Source of the DNA: Hamadaea tsunoensis DSM 44101
Lineage (GTDB): Bacteria > Actinomycetota > Actinomycetes > Mycobacteriales > Micromonosporaceae
NCBI RefSeq assembly: GCF_000428945.1
Contig: NZ_AUAX01000015.1
Location: 62,001 to 126,000, forward strand
Reading direction: 5' to 3'
DNA length: 64,000 nucleotides
Part shown: in pieces, positions 8,568 through 15,971 of the stretch
How positions within the stretch are numbered: position 1 is the first letter of the stretch
How the letters are laid out: every line of letters begins with the position of its first letter
Position numbers and translations under genes: made by a program
Notes under the pieces: model-generated
Database searches by the model: none
What the model saw: only the letters and a program-made list of their open reading frames with translations
Told to the model about the DNA's origin: nothing

Positions 8568-8713
8568 TGATCATTTACCGTCATTACAGCATTCCCGCCC
8601 CTCTCTGCGTGATCGAATACCGCTATTACGGCAAGAAAGCGTTCTCCTGCCGTAATAGCGGTATTCGATCAAGGGAATCGGCGCCATGGTTCCGTATGAG
8701 GGGTATTCGATCA
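8568..8713. repeat. Nested array of four copies of a 24-bp palindromic unit
   Basis: A perfect 24-bp inverted repeat, TGATCGAATACCGCTATTAC plus GGCA (8610-8633) and its exact complement (8648-8671), encloses a 14-base loop that itself pairs (AGAA-AGCG-TTCT). Outside it lie two diverged copies of the same unit: 8568-8591 (TGATCATTTACCGTCATTAC...) in direct orientation, and 8690-8713 (...GGTATTCGATCA) inverted. The four copies thus read forward, forward, reverse, reverse. No ORF is supported here. It resembles REP/MITE-type intergenic elements. Confidence 0.85.
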
Positions 8714-8784
8714 CGCCGCTCGTTTCATGATCAGCGCGTTGATCACACCCGATCGCGCGCCGGTCGCCCAGTGGTTGTGAGGGT

Positions 8785-8910
8785 GACCGATCCGCGGTGA
8801 ACGATGCGTCGCCCCACTGTGCTGGCAGTGCAGGCCCCGTCACGGAGTGACGGGGCCGGAACGGTCTCCCGCGCGAGGAGCGGAGGTGAGATCGACGAAC
8901 CCGGGACAGA
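8785..8910. repeat. Dispersed intergenic repeat, copy 1
   Basis: About 125 bp that recurs at 63265-63389. The left end is GACCGATCCGCGGTGAACGA; the most conserved block contains GGAACGGTCTCCCGCG and, further right, GGAGCGGAGGTGAGATCGAC and CCCGGGACA. Between them is a hairpin-forming segment (GGCCCCGTCA-CGGAG-TGACGGGGCC) whose sequence differs between copies. It ends 22 bases from the 3' end of the minus-strand CBM6-DUF1996 gene, in a convergent spacer, so it may act as a terminator-like or RNA element. On the minus strand it can be read as a peptide with RSHLRSSRGRPFRP, which I regard as fortuitous. Confidence 0.8.
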
Positions 8911-8931
8911 ATCTTTAAAAAGATCTTGAAT

Positions 8932-10317
8932 CTAGAATTGGCCTGCGGTGTTGCACTTGGCCGACTGGACGATGCAGTTCTTGACCCGGTGACCGAGCGC
9001 ATCGTTGTCCCAGGCGTTGAAGAAGTCGCCGTGCATCGACGACGCCATGCCCGACGCCAGCGTGAACCCGTCCGGGCCGCCCACCGCCGGGTACGCGATC
9101 ACGAACGACACCGACGGGATCGCCACCGGGAACCCCGCCGGGCAGGTGCCGTCGGGCGTGTACGCGAGGTGGGACTTGTGGTCCGGGCTGTCCAGGTGCC
9201 GGCCGTCCCAGCAGTCGGGGAAGACGAGCTGGAACATCAGCGTGCCGCCGGGCGAGCAGACCGGCCAGTTGCCGTCGGTGCTGCGCCCGATCTGCCCGCC
9301 GGTGGTGCCGCCGACGCAGTAGAACTGGTTCACCGTGCCGGACGGGGTGGGCACCTGCAGCCGCGCGTCGCCGGCGATCATCTTGAAGCCCAGCGGGAAG
9401 GGGACGGTCTGGCTCGGGTCGGCCAGCCGCGAACCGTAGTAGACGACGACGCTGCGCGGCTCGATCGCGGTCCCGTGCTCGTACAGGGTCGGGATCCAGT
9501 ACGCCGAGAGGTCCGCCGGAGCGGGCGCGCACGTGGTGGCCGTGTTCGCCAGCAGACTGTCCACAGTCGAGTACGCGTCGGTGCCCGCGTTGCCGAGGAA
9601 GGTGTGCATGTGCGAGGCGCCCGGCAGGCCCGGGAACACGATCGGGTCGTCCTTCTTGGAGTGGGTGTAGGTGCAGGTGGCGTTGAACTCCGGGATGCGT
9701 ACGTTGTTCGCAGGTGCCGGGGCCATGACCATCGCCCGGAACGCCGCGAGCTGCGCGTTCCACTTCGCCGGATCGACGTCGACCCAGCCGGTGGGCGTGG
9801 CGCCGGTGGAGAACCGCAACCAGTTCAGGTTGACGAAGTCGGCTCCGCCGGTGTCGTTGGTCAGGATCGCGTACAGGGTCTGCGCCCCAGCGGGATGCGT
9901 CGCCACCGATACCGTCTGGGTCGTCCACGACTGCCAACCGCCCGTGGCAGTGATCGTGAACTTCGCCAGCAACGCCCCGGTCGCAGACCCTGTACGCAGC
10001 TCGATCGCGCCCGGGCCGCCGGCCGCCGACGCGACGCGTACCGAGACGGTCATCGCGCCGGCCGCGCCGAGGTCCACGCCGTCGTAGCGCAGCCAGTCCC
10101 CGCGGGCGAGATAGCCGACGTCCGATCCGCCACCGGTGTCCACGGTCGGCTCGACGACCGCCCCGGACTGGGCCGCGTACGCCTCCGCCTCCACCACGAG
10201 GTCGGCGGCGGCGCTGGGCATCGCGGTCACGGCGACGACGGTGGCCGCCACCGCGACCGCGAGGGTACCGCCGAGCGAAGCGATCAGTGTGCGGCGCCTG
10301 AATCCGTTCCTTGTCAT
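8932..10317 (-). CDS. Secreted CBM6-DUF1996 protein
   Basis: Start ATG at 10317 lies 5 bases after GGAGGAGG. Signal peptide residues 1-38 (ending AMPSAAA). Residues 40-165 form a CBM6-like jelly roll: VVEAEAYAAQSGAVVEP, YLARGDWLRYDGVDLG and VNLNWLRFS are typical of that family. The remaining 290 residues match DUF1996 (ASHMHTFLGN, YWIPTLYEHG, FPDCWDGRHLDSPDHKSHLAY). DUF1996 proteins are secreted by fungi and actinomycetes and their reaction is not known to me; several conserved His/Asp residues suggest metal binding. The CBM implies polysaccharide attachment. It converges on the two-component operon. Confidence 0.88.
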   Translation of the reverse strand: MTRNGFRRRTLIASLGGTLAVAVAATVVAVTAMPSAAADLVVEAEAYAAQSGAVVEPTVDTGGGSDVGYLARGDWLRYDGVDLGAAGAMTVSVRVASAAGGPGAIELRTGSATGALLAKFTITATGGWQSWTTQTVSVATHPAGAQTLYAILTNDTGGADFVNLNWLRFSTGATPTGWVDVDPAKWNAQLAAFRAMVMAPAPANNVRIPEFNATCTYTHSKKDDPIVFPGLPGASHMHTFLGNAGTDAYSTVDSLLANTATTCAPAPADLSAYWIPTLYEHGTAIEPRSVVVYYGSRLADPSQTVPFPLGFKMIAGDARLQVPTPSGTVNQFYCVGGTTGGQIGRSTDGNWPVCSPGGTLMFQLVFPDCWDGRHLDSPDHKSHLAYTPDGTCPAGFPVAIPSVSFVIAYPAVGGPDGFTLASGMASSMHGDFFNAWDNDALGHRVKNCIVQSAKCNTAGQF

Positions 10318-10436
10318 CACGGCCTCCTCCGAGCCTGCGACTGCGAGATCGCTTCAACGTAATGACGTTGATGGATCAGCACATGAGGCGGAAGGCCCAG
10401 GAGGCGGTGCGGTGGAGGCCCAGTTTCCGGGCCAGG

Positions 10437-10835
10437 TCACTCCACGGCGTTCACCGGCAGCAGGCCGCGCTCGCCGAACACCTTCTTGGCGACGAACGTG
10501 GCGTTGATCGCCCGCGGGATCCCGCAGTACACCGCCGAGTGCAGCAGGGCCTCGACGATCTCGGCCGGGCTCAGCCCGACGTTGAGCGCGGCGTTGACGT
10601 GCACCTCCAGCTGCGGCTCGCAGCCGCCGAGGGCGGTCAGCACGCCGAGGGTGACCAGCTGGCGGTCCCGCGGCGGCAGCTCGGGCCGGGCGTACATGTC
10701 GCCGAACGCCCACTGCACGACCTGCTCGCCGAGGACGGGTGAGATGTCGGCGAGGGCGTCGACGACCCGCTGGCCGCCCTCGCCGTCGACCTGGGTCAGC
10801 ATCTGCCAGCCGCGCTGGTACCGCTCGTTATCCAT
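10437..10835 (-). CDS. Carboxymuconolactone decarboxylase (PcaC/AhpD-like) family protein
   Basis: A 132-residue single-domain protein. RDRQLVTLGVLTALGGCEPQLEVHVNAALNVGL and VEALLHSAVYCGIPRAINA are the conserved CMD helices; the length equals PcaC. Members are either gamma-carboxymuconolactone decarboxylases or peroxidase-like proteins. The single Cys in AVYCG is not a CxxC pair, so thiol peroxidase activity is unlikely. No other beta-ketoadipate gene is near, so the substrate is open. There is no Shine-Dalgarno before the ATG; TTGACT (10868-10873), 17 bp, then TGTACC (10845-10850) just ahead of it suggests a leaderless transcript. Confidence 0.85.
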   Translation of the reverse strand: MDNERYQRGWQMLTQVDGEGGQRVVDALADISPVLGEQVVQWAFGDMYARPELPPRDRQLVTLGVLTALGGCEPQLEVHVNAALNVGLSPAEIVEALLHSAVYCGIPRAINATFVAKKVFGERGLLPVNAVE

Positions 10836-11025
10836 GATCAAGACGGTACAAGTTGGAGCGGACTCGAAGTCAAACCCGCAATCCCCGGCCGCAGCTCTGA
10901 TCAACGGGCTGCCGCAAAGCACACCTTCGCGCCGGCCATGGCGCCACGGCCCCTGCTGTCTCCCTCGACGGTTCGTGACTCCCCCGGGCGACGCCACCCG
11001 AACCGGGCGAGGTTCCCGCAGCGCG

Positions 11026-12681
11026 ATGGATACCATCGTCGTCGTGACGGGCACGATGATCGTTAAGGAACTGGCCGCGGGGTTCGGCGACGAGGAGCTC
11101 TTCGCCGGGCTGGACCTGGTGGTCGCGCCGGGCGACGTCATCGGGCTGGTCGGGCCGAACGGCGCGGGCAAGTCCACGCTGCTGCGGACCCTCGCCGGAC
11201 TGCAAGACCCGCAGAGCGGCACGATCGCCCTCAGCCCGCCCACGGCCCTGGTCGGCTACCTCCCGCAGGAGCCTGAGCGGCGCCCCGGCGAGACCGTCGG
11301 GGAGTACCTGGCCCGGCGGACCGGGGTGACCGCCGCCCAGGCCGCGCTCGACGCGGCGGCCGCCGCGCTCACCGTGGGCGAACCGGGCGCGGACGACGCG
11401 TACGCGACCGCCCTGGAGCGCTGGCTCGACGCGGGCGGCGCGGACCTGGAGGACCGGGCGGGGGCCGTCGGCGCGGACCTCGGCCTCGGCGTGTCGCTGG
11501 ACCACCCGATGACCGGGCTGTCCGGCGGGCAGGCCGCCCGGGCCGGTCTCGCGGCGCTGCTGCTGTCGCGGTACGACATCTTTCTCCTCGACGAGCCGAC
11601 CAACGACCTCGACCTCGACGGCCTGGCCCGGCTGGAGTCGTTCGTCTCGGGCCTGCGGGCGGGCACGGTCGTGGTGAGCCACGATCGCGAGTTCCTCACC
11701 CGCACCGTCACCGACGTGCTGGAACTGGACCGGCCGCAGCAGCAGATCCACTTCTACGGCGGCGGCTACGAGTCCTATCTGGACGAACGCGAGCTCGGCC
11801 GGCGGCACGCCCGAGCCGAGTACGAGCAGTACGCCGACACCAAGGCGGGCCTGGAGGCCCGGGCGCGGACCCAGCGCAACTGGATGGAGAAAGGGGTCCG
11901 CAACGCCCGCCGCAAGGCCACCGACAACGACAAGATCGGCCGCAAGCTGCGGGCGGAGTCCACCGAGAAGCAGGCGGCCAAGGCCCGCCAGACCGAGCGC
12001 CTCATCGAACGGCTCGAGGTCGTCGAGGAGCCGCGCAAGGAATGGCAGCTGCGGATGGAGATCGCCGCCGCGCCCCGGGCCGGAGCGATCGTCGCGGCCC
12101 TGCGCTCGGTCGTGGTCGACCGCGGCGGCTTCACCCTCGGACCGGTCGATCTGCAGGTCGACTGGGCCGACCGGATCGCGATCACCGGGCCGAACGGCGC
12201 CGGCAAGACCACCCTGCTCGCCGCGATGCTGGGCCGGATACCGGTCACCTCCGGCACGGCCGCCCTCGGACCCGGCGTCGTCGTCGGCGAGATCGACCAG
12301 GCCCGCGCGCTGCTGCTGGGCGACGAGCCGCTCCTCGACGCCTTCCGCGCCGCCGCCGGCGACTGGCTGCCCGAACCGGCGCGTACGCTGCTGGCGAAGT
12401 TCGGGCTGCGCGGCGACCACGTCCTGCGGCCGGCCGCGACGCTGTCACCGGGCGAGCGGACCCGCGCCGCGCTCGCCCTGCTCCAGGCCCGCGGGGTCAA
12501 CCTGCTGGTCCTCGACGAGCCCACCAACCATCTCGACCTGCCCGCCATCGAACAGCTCGAATCGGCACTCGACGCGTACGCGGGGACGTTGCTGCTCGTC
12601 ACCCACGACCGCCGGATGCTCCAGGCGGTACGCACCAACCGCCGCATCGACGTCCGCGCGGGACGGATCACGACCAGCTGA
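11026..12681 (+). CDS. ABC-F family ATPase (ribosome-associated)
   Basis: Two ABC domains on one chain without membrane segments: Walker [10 protein letters not shown] and GPNGAGKTT, signatures [10 protein letters not shown] and [10 protein letters not shown], Walker [12 protein letters not shown] and [11 protein letters not shown]. The inter-domain linker is long, charged and helical ([21 protein letters not shown]...). ABC-F proteins act on the ribosome E/P site as translation factors or antibiotic-resistance proteins. The long linker and Ser/Thr-poor C-terminus resemble actinobacterial members of the resistance type, but I cannot choose. The start could be this ATG or the GTG at 11044; neither has a good binding site. 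Confidence 0.9.
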   Translation: MDTIVVVTGTMIVKELAAGFGDEELFAGLDLVVAPGDVIGLVGPNGAGKSTLLRTLAGLQDPQSGTIALSPPTALVGYLPQEPERRPGETVGEYLARRTGVTAAQAALDAAAAALTVGEPGADDAYATALERWLDAGGADLEDRAGAVGADLGLGVSLDHPMTGLSGGQAARAGLAALLLSRYDIFLLDEPTNDLDLDGLARLESFVSGLRAGTVVVSHDREFLTRTVTDVLELDRPQQQIHFYGGGYESYLDERELGRRHARAEYEQYADTKAGLEARARTQRNWMEKGVRNARRKATDNDKIGRKLRAESTEKQAAKARQTERLIERLEVVEEPRKEWQLRMEIAAAPRAGAIVAALRSVVVDRGGFTLGPVDLQVDWADRIAITGPNGAGKTTLLAAMLGRIPVTSGTAALGPGVVVGEIDQARALLLGDEPLLDAFRAAAGDWLPEPARTLLAKFGLRGDHVLRPAATLSPGERTRAALALLQARGVNLLVLDEPTNHLDLPAIEQLESALDAYAGTLLLVTHDRRMLQAVRTNRRIDVRAGRITTS

Positions 12682-12696
12682 CCAGAGGAGGGGACG

Positions 12697-12762
12697 ATGA
12701 GCCGCTTCGCACACGTGACGAACATGCCGCCCGGTCCACGGATCGAGGCCCGCCCATGCTGA
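12697..12762 (+). CDS. Possible 21-codon leader ORF overlapping the next gene
   Basis: The best ribosome binding site in this gap (AGAGGAGGGG) stands 4 bases before this ATG, not before the longer downstream gene. The product would be a 21-residue peptide beginning [20 protein letters not shown], and its TGA overlaps the next start as ATGCTGA. Either it is a coupling leader, or a one-base change has split a longer N-terminus from the metallo-beta-lactamase protein, whose first residues MLRQVAAG would follow naturally after EARP. Confidence 0.45.
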   Translation: MSRFAHVTNMPPGPRIEARPC

Positions 12763-13577
12763 GGCAGGTCGCGGCGGGCGTACTCGTCCACGAGAGCGAG
12801 TTCCTGCAGAGCAACGCCGTCGTCGTGCAGGGCCCGACCGGCGTGCTGCTCATCGACGCCGGGCTACAGGACCACGAGATGGCCTGTATCGCGAACGACC
12901 TGTCCGGGCTGGGCCAGACCGTCGTGGCCGGCTTCTCGACGCATCCGCACTGGGACCACCTGCTCTGGCTGGCCGACCTCGGCACCGCACCCCGGTACGC
13001 CACCGCACGCTGCGCGGCCGCCGCCCAGGACCAGCTGTCCGAGGACGCGAAGGCCGAGATCACGGCCCACCTGGAGCCGACGGGCATCGCCGAGCGGGTC
13101 CCACTGGACCTGTTCGGCCTCGTCACCGCCCTGCCCGCCGGCGCGGCGGAGATCCCCTGGGACGGCCCCCTGGTCCGGATCATCGAACATGAAGCGCACG
13201 CGCCCGGCCACGCGGCCCTGTTCATCGAGGAGCGCGGGGTCCTGGTCGCCGGCGACATGCTGTCCGACGTCCTGATCCCGATGCTCGACCTGAACGGCAC
13301 CGCCGACCCGATCGAGGACTACCTCGCCGCGCTGCGGCTGCTGGAGGGCGTGGCGGGCGGCGCCGACGCCGTCATCCCCGGCCACGGCTCAGTGGGCGAC
13401 GCGGACCAGGTACACGAGCGGATCGGGCGGGACCGCGCGTACGTGCACGCCTTGCGTGCGGGCCGGGTTCCCGACGACCCGCGGATCGGACCGTCGGCCC
13501 AGCCCGGCTGGGAGTGGGTCGGCGACGTCCACGAGGGGCAGGTCCAGCGCCTCGCCCAGAGAAACGCAGGCTCTTGA
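12756..13577 (+). CDS. Metallo-beta-lactamase-fold hydrolase
   Basis: 273 residues. The MBL motifs are in order: [10 protein letters not shown] (HxHxDH), [23 protein letters not shown] and VIPGHGSV, giving a complete two-metal site of the glyoxalase II/lactonase type. It is cytoplasmic (no signal peptide). The substrate cannot be inferred. Its ATG has no binding site of its own; translation probably depends on the short ORF overlapping its start (see 12697-12762). Confidence 0.88.
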   Translation: MLRQVAAGVLVHESEFLQSNAVVVQGPTGVLLIDAGLQDHEMACIANDLSGLGQTVVAGFSTHPHWDHLLWLADLGTAPRYATARCAAAAQDQLSEDAKAEITAHLEPTGIAERVPLDLFGLVTALPAGAAEIPWDGPLVRIIEHEAHAPGHAALFIEERGVLVAGDMLSDVLIPMLDLNGTADPIEDYLAALRLLEGVAGGADAVIPGHGSVGDADQVHERIGRDRAYVHALRAGRVPDDPRIGPSAQPGWEWVGDVHEGQVQRLAQRNAGS

Positions 13578-13642
13578 TCAACAGGTGGAAGTCGGTCATG
13601 ATGTGCACCCGCTCACATATCTCTCCACAAGGGTGTGTCCAC

Positions 13643-14116
13643 ATGAAACTCCACTTCGGACCGACCGCTCGCCGGCTGTCGGCGCTGGCGGCCGGGACCA
13701 TCGGCACGGTGGTGGCGCTGTCGAGCCCGGCATTCGCCTCGTACAACGACGGCTTCGCCGCGATCACCACCAACTCCTGCGGGTCGGCCATCTTCGTCGA
13801 CTACGGCGAGGGTGCTCCCGGCGGCGGCAACAACGACGACTACATCCTGGTCCGCGACAACTGTTCGGACAGCCACGGCATCCGGGCCTGGGCCTGGGTC
13901 ACCGAGCACACCTCGGCCGGCGACCTCACCTACAGCCTCGGCTCGAAGTACAACGGCAACGGTGTCGCCGGCGCGGACGTCGTCTGGGATCCGTTCGTCG
14001 ACGGCAACGTGCGGCCGGGCGACACGGTGAAGCTGAAGGTCTGCCTGGTCGACGGCAGCGGCGACAGCACGGGCTCGTACTGCGACTCGGCCAGCCACAC
14101 CAGCGTGGACGGCTGA
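13643..14116 (+). CDS. Small secreted protein of unknown function
   Basis: The start chosen (MKLHFGPTARRLSALAAGTI) gives a clean signal peptide cleaved after SSPAFAS. The mature part is about 125 residues, acidic and Gly/Asp/Asn-rich, with Cys residues (NSCGSA, DNCSDS, KVCLVD, YCDSAS) spaced for two disulfides, and a beta-sandwich-like pattern (GIRAWAWVTEHTS, VRPGDTVKLKVCLV). I do not recognise the family. A strong terminator follows directly. Confidence 0.72.
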   Translation: MKLHFGPTARRLSALAAGTIGTVVALSSPAFASYNDGFAAITTNSCGSAIFVDYGEGAPGGGNNDDYILVRDNCSDSHGIRAWAWVTEHTSAGDLTYSLGSKYNGNGVAGADVVWDPFVDGNVRPGDTVKLKVCLVDGSGDSTGSYCDSASHTSVDG

Positions 14117-14136
14117 GCAGACCGCACCGACGCGTA

Positions 14137-14166
14137 CCGCCCTGGACCTCGGGAAGTCCAGGGCGG
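14137..14166. terminator. Hairpin terminator, perfect 11-bp stem
   Basis: CCGCCCTGGAC and its exact complement GTCCAGGGCGG enclose CTCGGGAA. It lies 20 bases after the secreted-protein stop and also just beyond the stop of the minus-strand remnant at 14179, so it could serve both strands. Confidence 0.85.
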
Positions 14167-14178
14167 TTCGAGCGTACC

Positions 14179-14274
14179 TCACCGTCCATTGTCGAGGTTC
14201 GCGGTGAAGTTGCACTGCACGAGCATGTCGCCGTCCAGCTCTGCGTGCAGGACGTACCGCGCGGGCCGGTCGTC
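14179..14274 (-). pseudogene. 3'-terminal fragment of an unknown gene
   Basis: The minus strand reads about 31 codons ending in TGA (PARYVLHAELDGDMLV then CNFTANLDNGR), nearly all with G or C in the third position, as in real genes here. No start codon or upstream coding continues beyond 14274, where the sequence runs into the tRNA-like segment. It looks like the cut-off end of a gene at the edge of the 14.3-21.9 kb island. Family unknown. Confidence 0.45.
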
Positions 14275-14314
14275 GGGGTGGGAACATCGTAGGTTCAAAT
14301 CTTGTCGTCCCGAC
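14272..14314 (+). other. tRNA 3'-end-like remnant, candidate attachment site
   Basis: GTAGGTTCAAATCTTGTCG followed by TCCCGAC has the form of a T-arm (GGTTCAAATC) plus the 3' acceptor strand. GTCGGG at 14272 can pair with the terminal CCCGAC. D-arm, anticodon arm and CCA are missing, so it is not a working tRNA. Integrating elements commonly leave such 3' tRNA fragments, and a gene remnant ends here while a compositionally different island begins. Confidence 0.4.
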
Positions 14315-14402
14315 TCTCAGGCCCACCAGCCTGACGCGGCGCAAGGATGCGGCCTGACATGATTGGGCTGTCCTCGTCACCCTGACAGAACTGGGCCGTC
14401 TC

Positions 14403-14783
14403 ATGAAGATTGCAGGCGCCTTGACGTTCGTCCTCGGCCTGATGATCGCGGCCGTGTTCGCGCTGTTGCCGGCTGAGGTGTCCGTACTGGGTACATCAGG
14501 TAGCTGCGGGCTTCCGATATCGACAGCGTTCAAGGCGGTCGACTCTTCGCAAGACGAGTTCACGCAGGGAATCGCTAAGGAGTGCAAGGACCGCTCAGTG
14601 CAGCGGCTGATACTCGGCGGCGTGATTGCCGTGATCGTGGGATTTACGGGCCTGGGACTGCTCGCGGCTGGAGAGGCACGCGCGCTTCGCCGTCCACAGC
14701 CGGTCTACTGGTGGGACGGACGGGTCTGGCTTTCCACCTCCCTCTATCCCCCGCCACCCGGCTATACGGGGCCGTGGCGCTAA
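14403..14783 (+). CDS. Small membrane protein with two transmembrane helices
   Basis: 126 residues. Helix 1 (IAGALTFVLGLMIAAVFALL) and helix 2 (LILGGVIAVIVGFTGLGLLAA) flank an outside loop of about 45 residues containing two Cys (GSCGLP, KECKD) that could form a disulfide. The C-terminal tail is cytoplasmic with VYWWDGRVW and a PPPPGY motif, a pattern seen in actinobacterial DUF2510-like tails. Base composition is less GC-rich than the genes to the left. Function unknown. Confidence 0.65.
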   Translation: MKIAGALTFVLGLMIAAVFALLPAEVSVLGTSGSCGLPISTAFKAVDSSQDEFTQGIAKECKDRSVQRLILGGVIAVIVGFTGLGLLAAGEARALRRPQPVYWWDGRVWLSTSLYPPPPGYTGPWR

Positions 14784-14830
14784 TAGCCCTGCCGGGAGAC
14801 GGCGGGTTCACACCGACCGCGAAGCTGCCA

Positions 14831-15215
14831 CTAACGTAAAGACATCGGCCCGCGCTGGCCCTGGTAGCGAGATCCGTATACCAGCGTGCCATACGGGTGC
14901 AGCGCCTGTGGGGAGCGCTGGAACGCGGCACAGTTGGTCGATCTTCATTCTCGGCCAGAACAGAATCGGCAGGTTCGCCACGTTGGACAGCTCCAAGGTT
15001 ACGCGGCCGGAGAATCCTGCGTCGATGACCTCGGCTGTCGAATGGCCAGCAGACCTAAGCGGTCGAGTGACGATTTGCCTACCAGCCGGGCGGCGAGTTC
15101 GTCGCCGACGGTGATTACCTCGAGCGTGGATCCGAGGACGAACTCGCCGGGGCGAAACACGAACACATGGCGGTCGGGAACTCGATGAGCGTTATGAGGT
15201 TATCTCGCCGCCCCG
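14831..15215 (-). pseudogene. dcd: Decayed dcd (dCTP deaminase) pseudogene
   Basis: Read in three frames, the minus strand recovers the dCTP deaminase family: a start-side piece [10 protein letters not shown], then [20 protein letters not shown] and [15 protein letters not shown], then [20 protein letters not shown], and finally [18 protein letters not shown] before a TAG. These are the conserved GEFVL, GKSSLGRLGL, DAGFxGxxTLEL and YGSxYQGQ blocks in the right order, but at least three frameshifts separate them. The true N-terminus is not recognisable. The pieces account for most of the 630-bp stretch without an intact gene (14784-15413). Confidence 0.75.
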
Positions 15216-15401
15216 ATCTGATTCGGGGCCCACGACCACACTTCGAGCTGCCATAGCTCGCGCAACAGTGCGGGGACATGAGACTCGTACGTGTTGCGTG
15301 GAGATTCGAAGCGCCCCGGGAGACGCTGAAGTCGTTCGTGCGAGAGACCGCGACGGGCACTCGTTCAGGGCGCCACGGCCGGTGCGGGCAACGCGTGTCG
15401 G

Positions 15402-15413
15402 TACGCTCGACAG
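15402..15413 (+). promoter_or_regulatory. Putative -10 box for a leaderless NUDIX transcript
   Basis: TACGCT (15402-15407) lies 6 bases before the GTG at 15414, and there is no Shine-Dalgarno sequence. This spacing places transcription initiation at or next to the start codon. Confidence 0.45.
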
Positions 15414-15968
15414 GTGACGACGAGCGGCCGAGAATCTACGCAGTGGACGATTCACAGCGAGCGCACCGTGGACGACACGCGGAAGGCCAAGCTGAGCATT
15501 GCTCATGTCGAGCTTCCGAACGGTGTTGAGTTCGAGCAGTACGTTCTGCGGATCCCTCAGTCGGCGATGACCGTCCTCTTGGACGACGCCGGCGAGCATG
15601 TGCTCATGATGTGGCGGCACCGGTGGATCCTCGACCGGTGGGTGTGGGAGCTCCCCGGAGGGTACGTCGACGATAGCGAAGACCCTGCCGTCACGGCCGC
15701 TCGAGAGGTTGAAGAGGAGACGGGCTGGCGGCCACGCGGAGCGCTCCGTCAGCTGTTCACCTTTCAGCCGATGGTCGGTATGGCCGACGCGCCGAACCTC
15801 GTCTTCATCGGCAAGGGGGCCGAGTACGTCGGCGAGCCGACCGACATCAACGAGGCCCAGCATGTCGAATGGCTTGCCTTGGACCAGGTCCCCGAGCGCA
15901 TCGCGAACGGCGAGATCGTCGGGGCGGGTTCCCTCGTCGGACTGCTCGCCGCGATGGCGGAGCGCTGA
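15414..15968 (+). CDS. NUDIX hydrolase (ADP-ribose pyrophosphatase-like)
   Basis: 184 residues. The NUDIX box lies at about residues 82-104 (GGYVDDSEDPAVTAAREVEE then ETGW), with all catalytic Glu residues present. RHRWILDRWVWELPGG before it and the following beta-strands resemble ADP-sugar pyrophosphatases. It would cleave a nucleoside diphosphate linked to another moiety, X unknown. It converges on the XRE regulator with a 3-base gap. NUDIX genes often sit beside XRE regulators in actinomycete accessory loci, but I cannot link it to the graspetide pathway. Confidence 0.88.
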   Translation: MTTSGRESTQWTIHSERTVDDTRKAKLSIAHVELPNGVEFEQYVLRIPQSAMTVLLDDAGEHVLMMWRHRWILDRWVWELPGGYVDDSEDPAVTAAREVEEETGWRPRGALRQLFTFQPMVGMADAPNLVFIGKGAEYVGEPTDINEAQHVEWLALDQVPERIANGEIVGAGSLVGLLAAMAER

Positions 15969-15971
15969 CTG

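Noticed and set aside
8571-9002. 143-codon minus-strand frame through the palindromes and dispersed repeat, and a similar peptide (RSHLRSSRGRPFRP) at the second repeat copy
   Set aside because: The shared peptide arises from the shared DNA repeat; the frames differ outside it, have no start signals and contain hairpin sequence.
14886-15188. 100-codon plus-strand ORF
   Set aside because: It is the antisense of the decayed dcd gene, which is supported by family blocks in the correct order.
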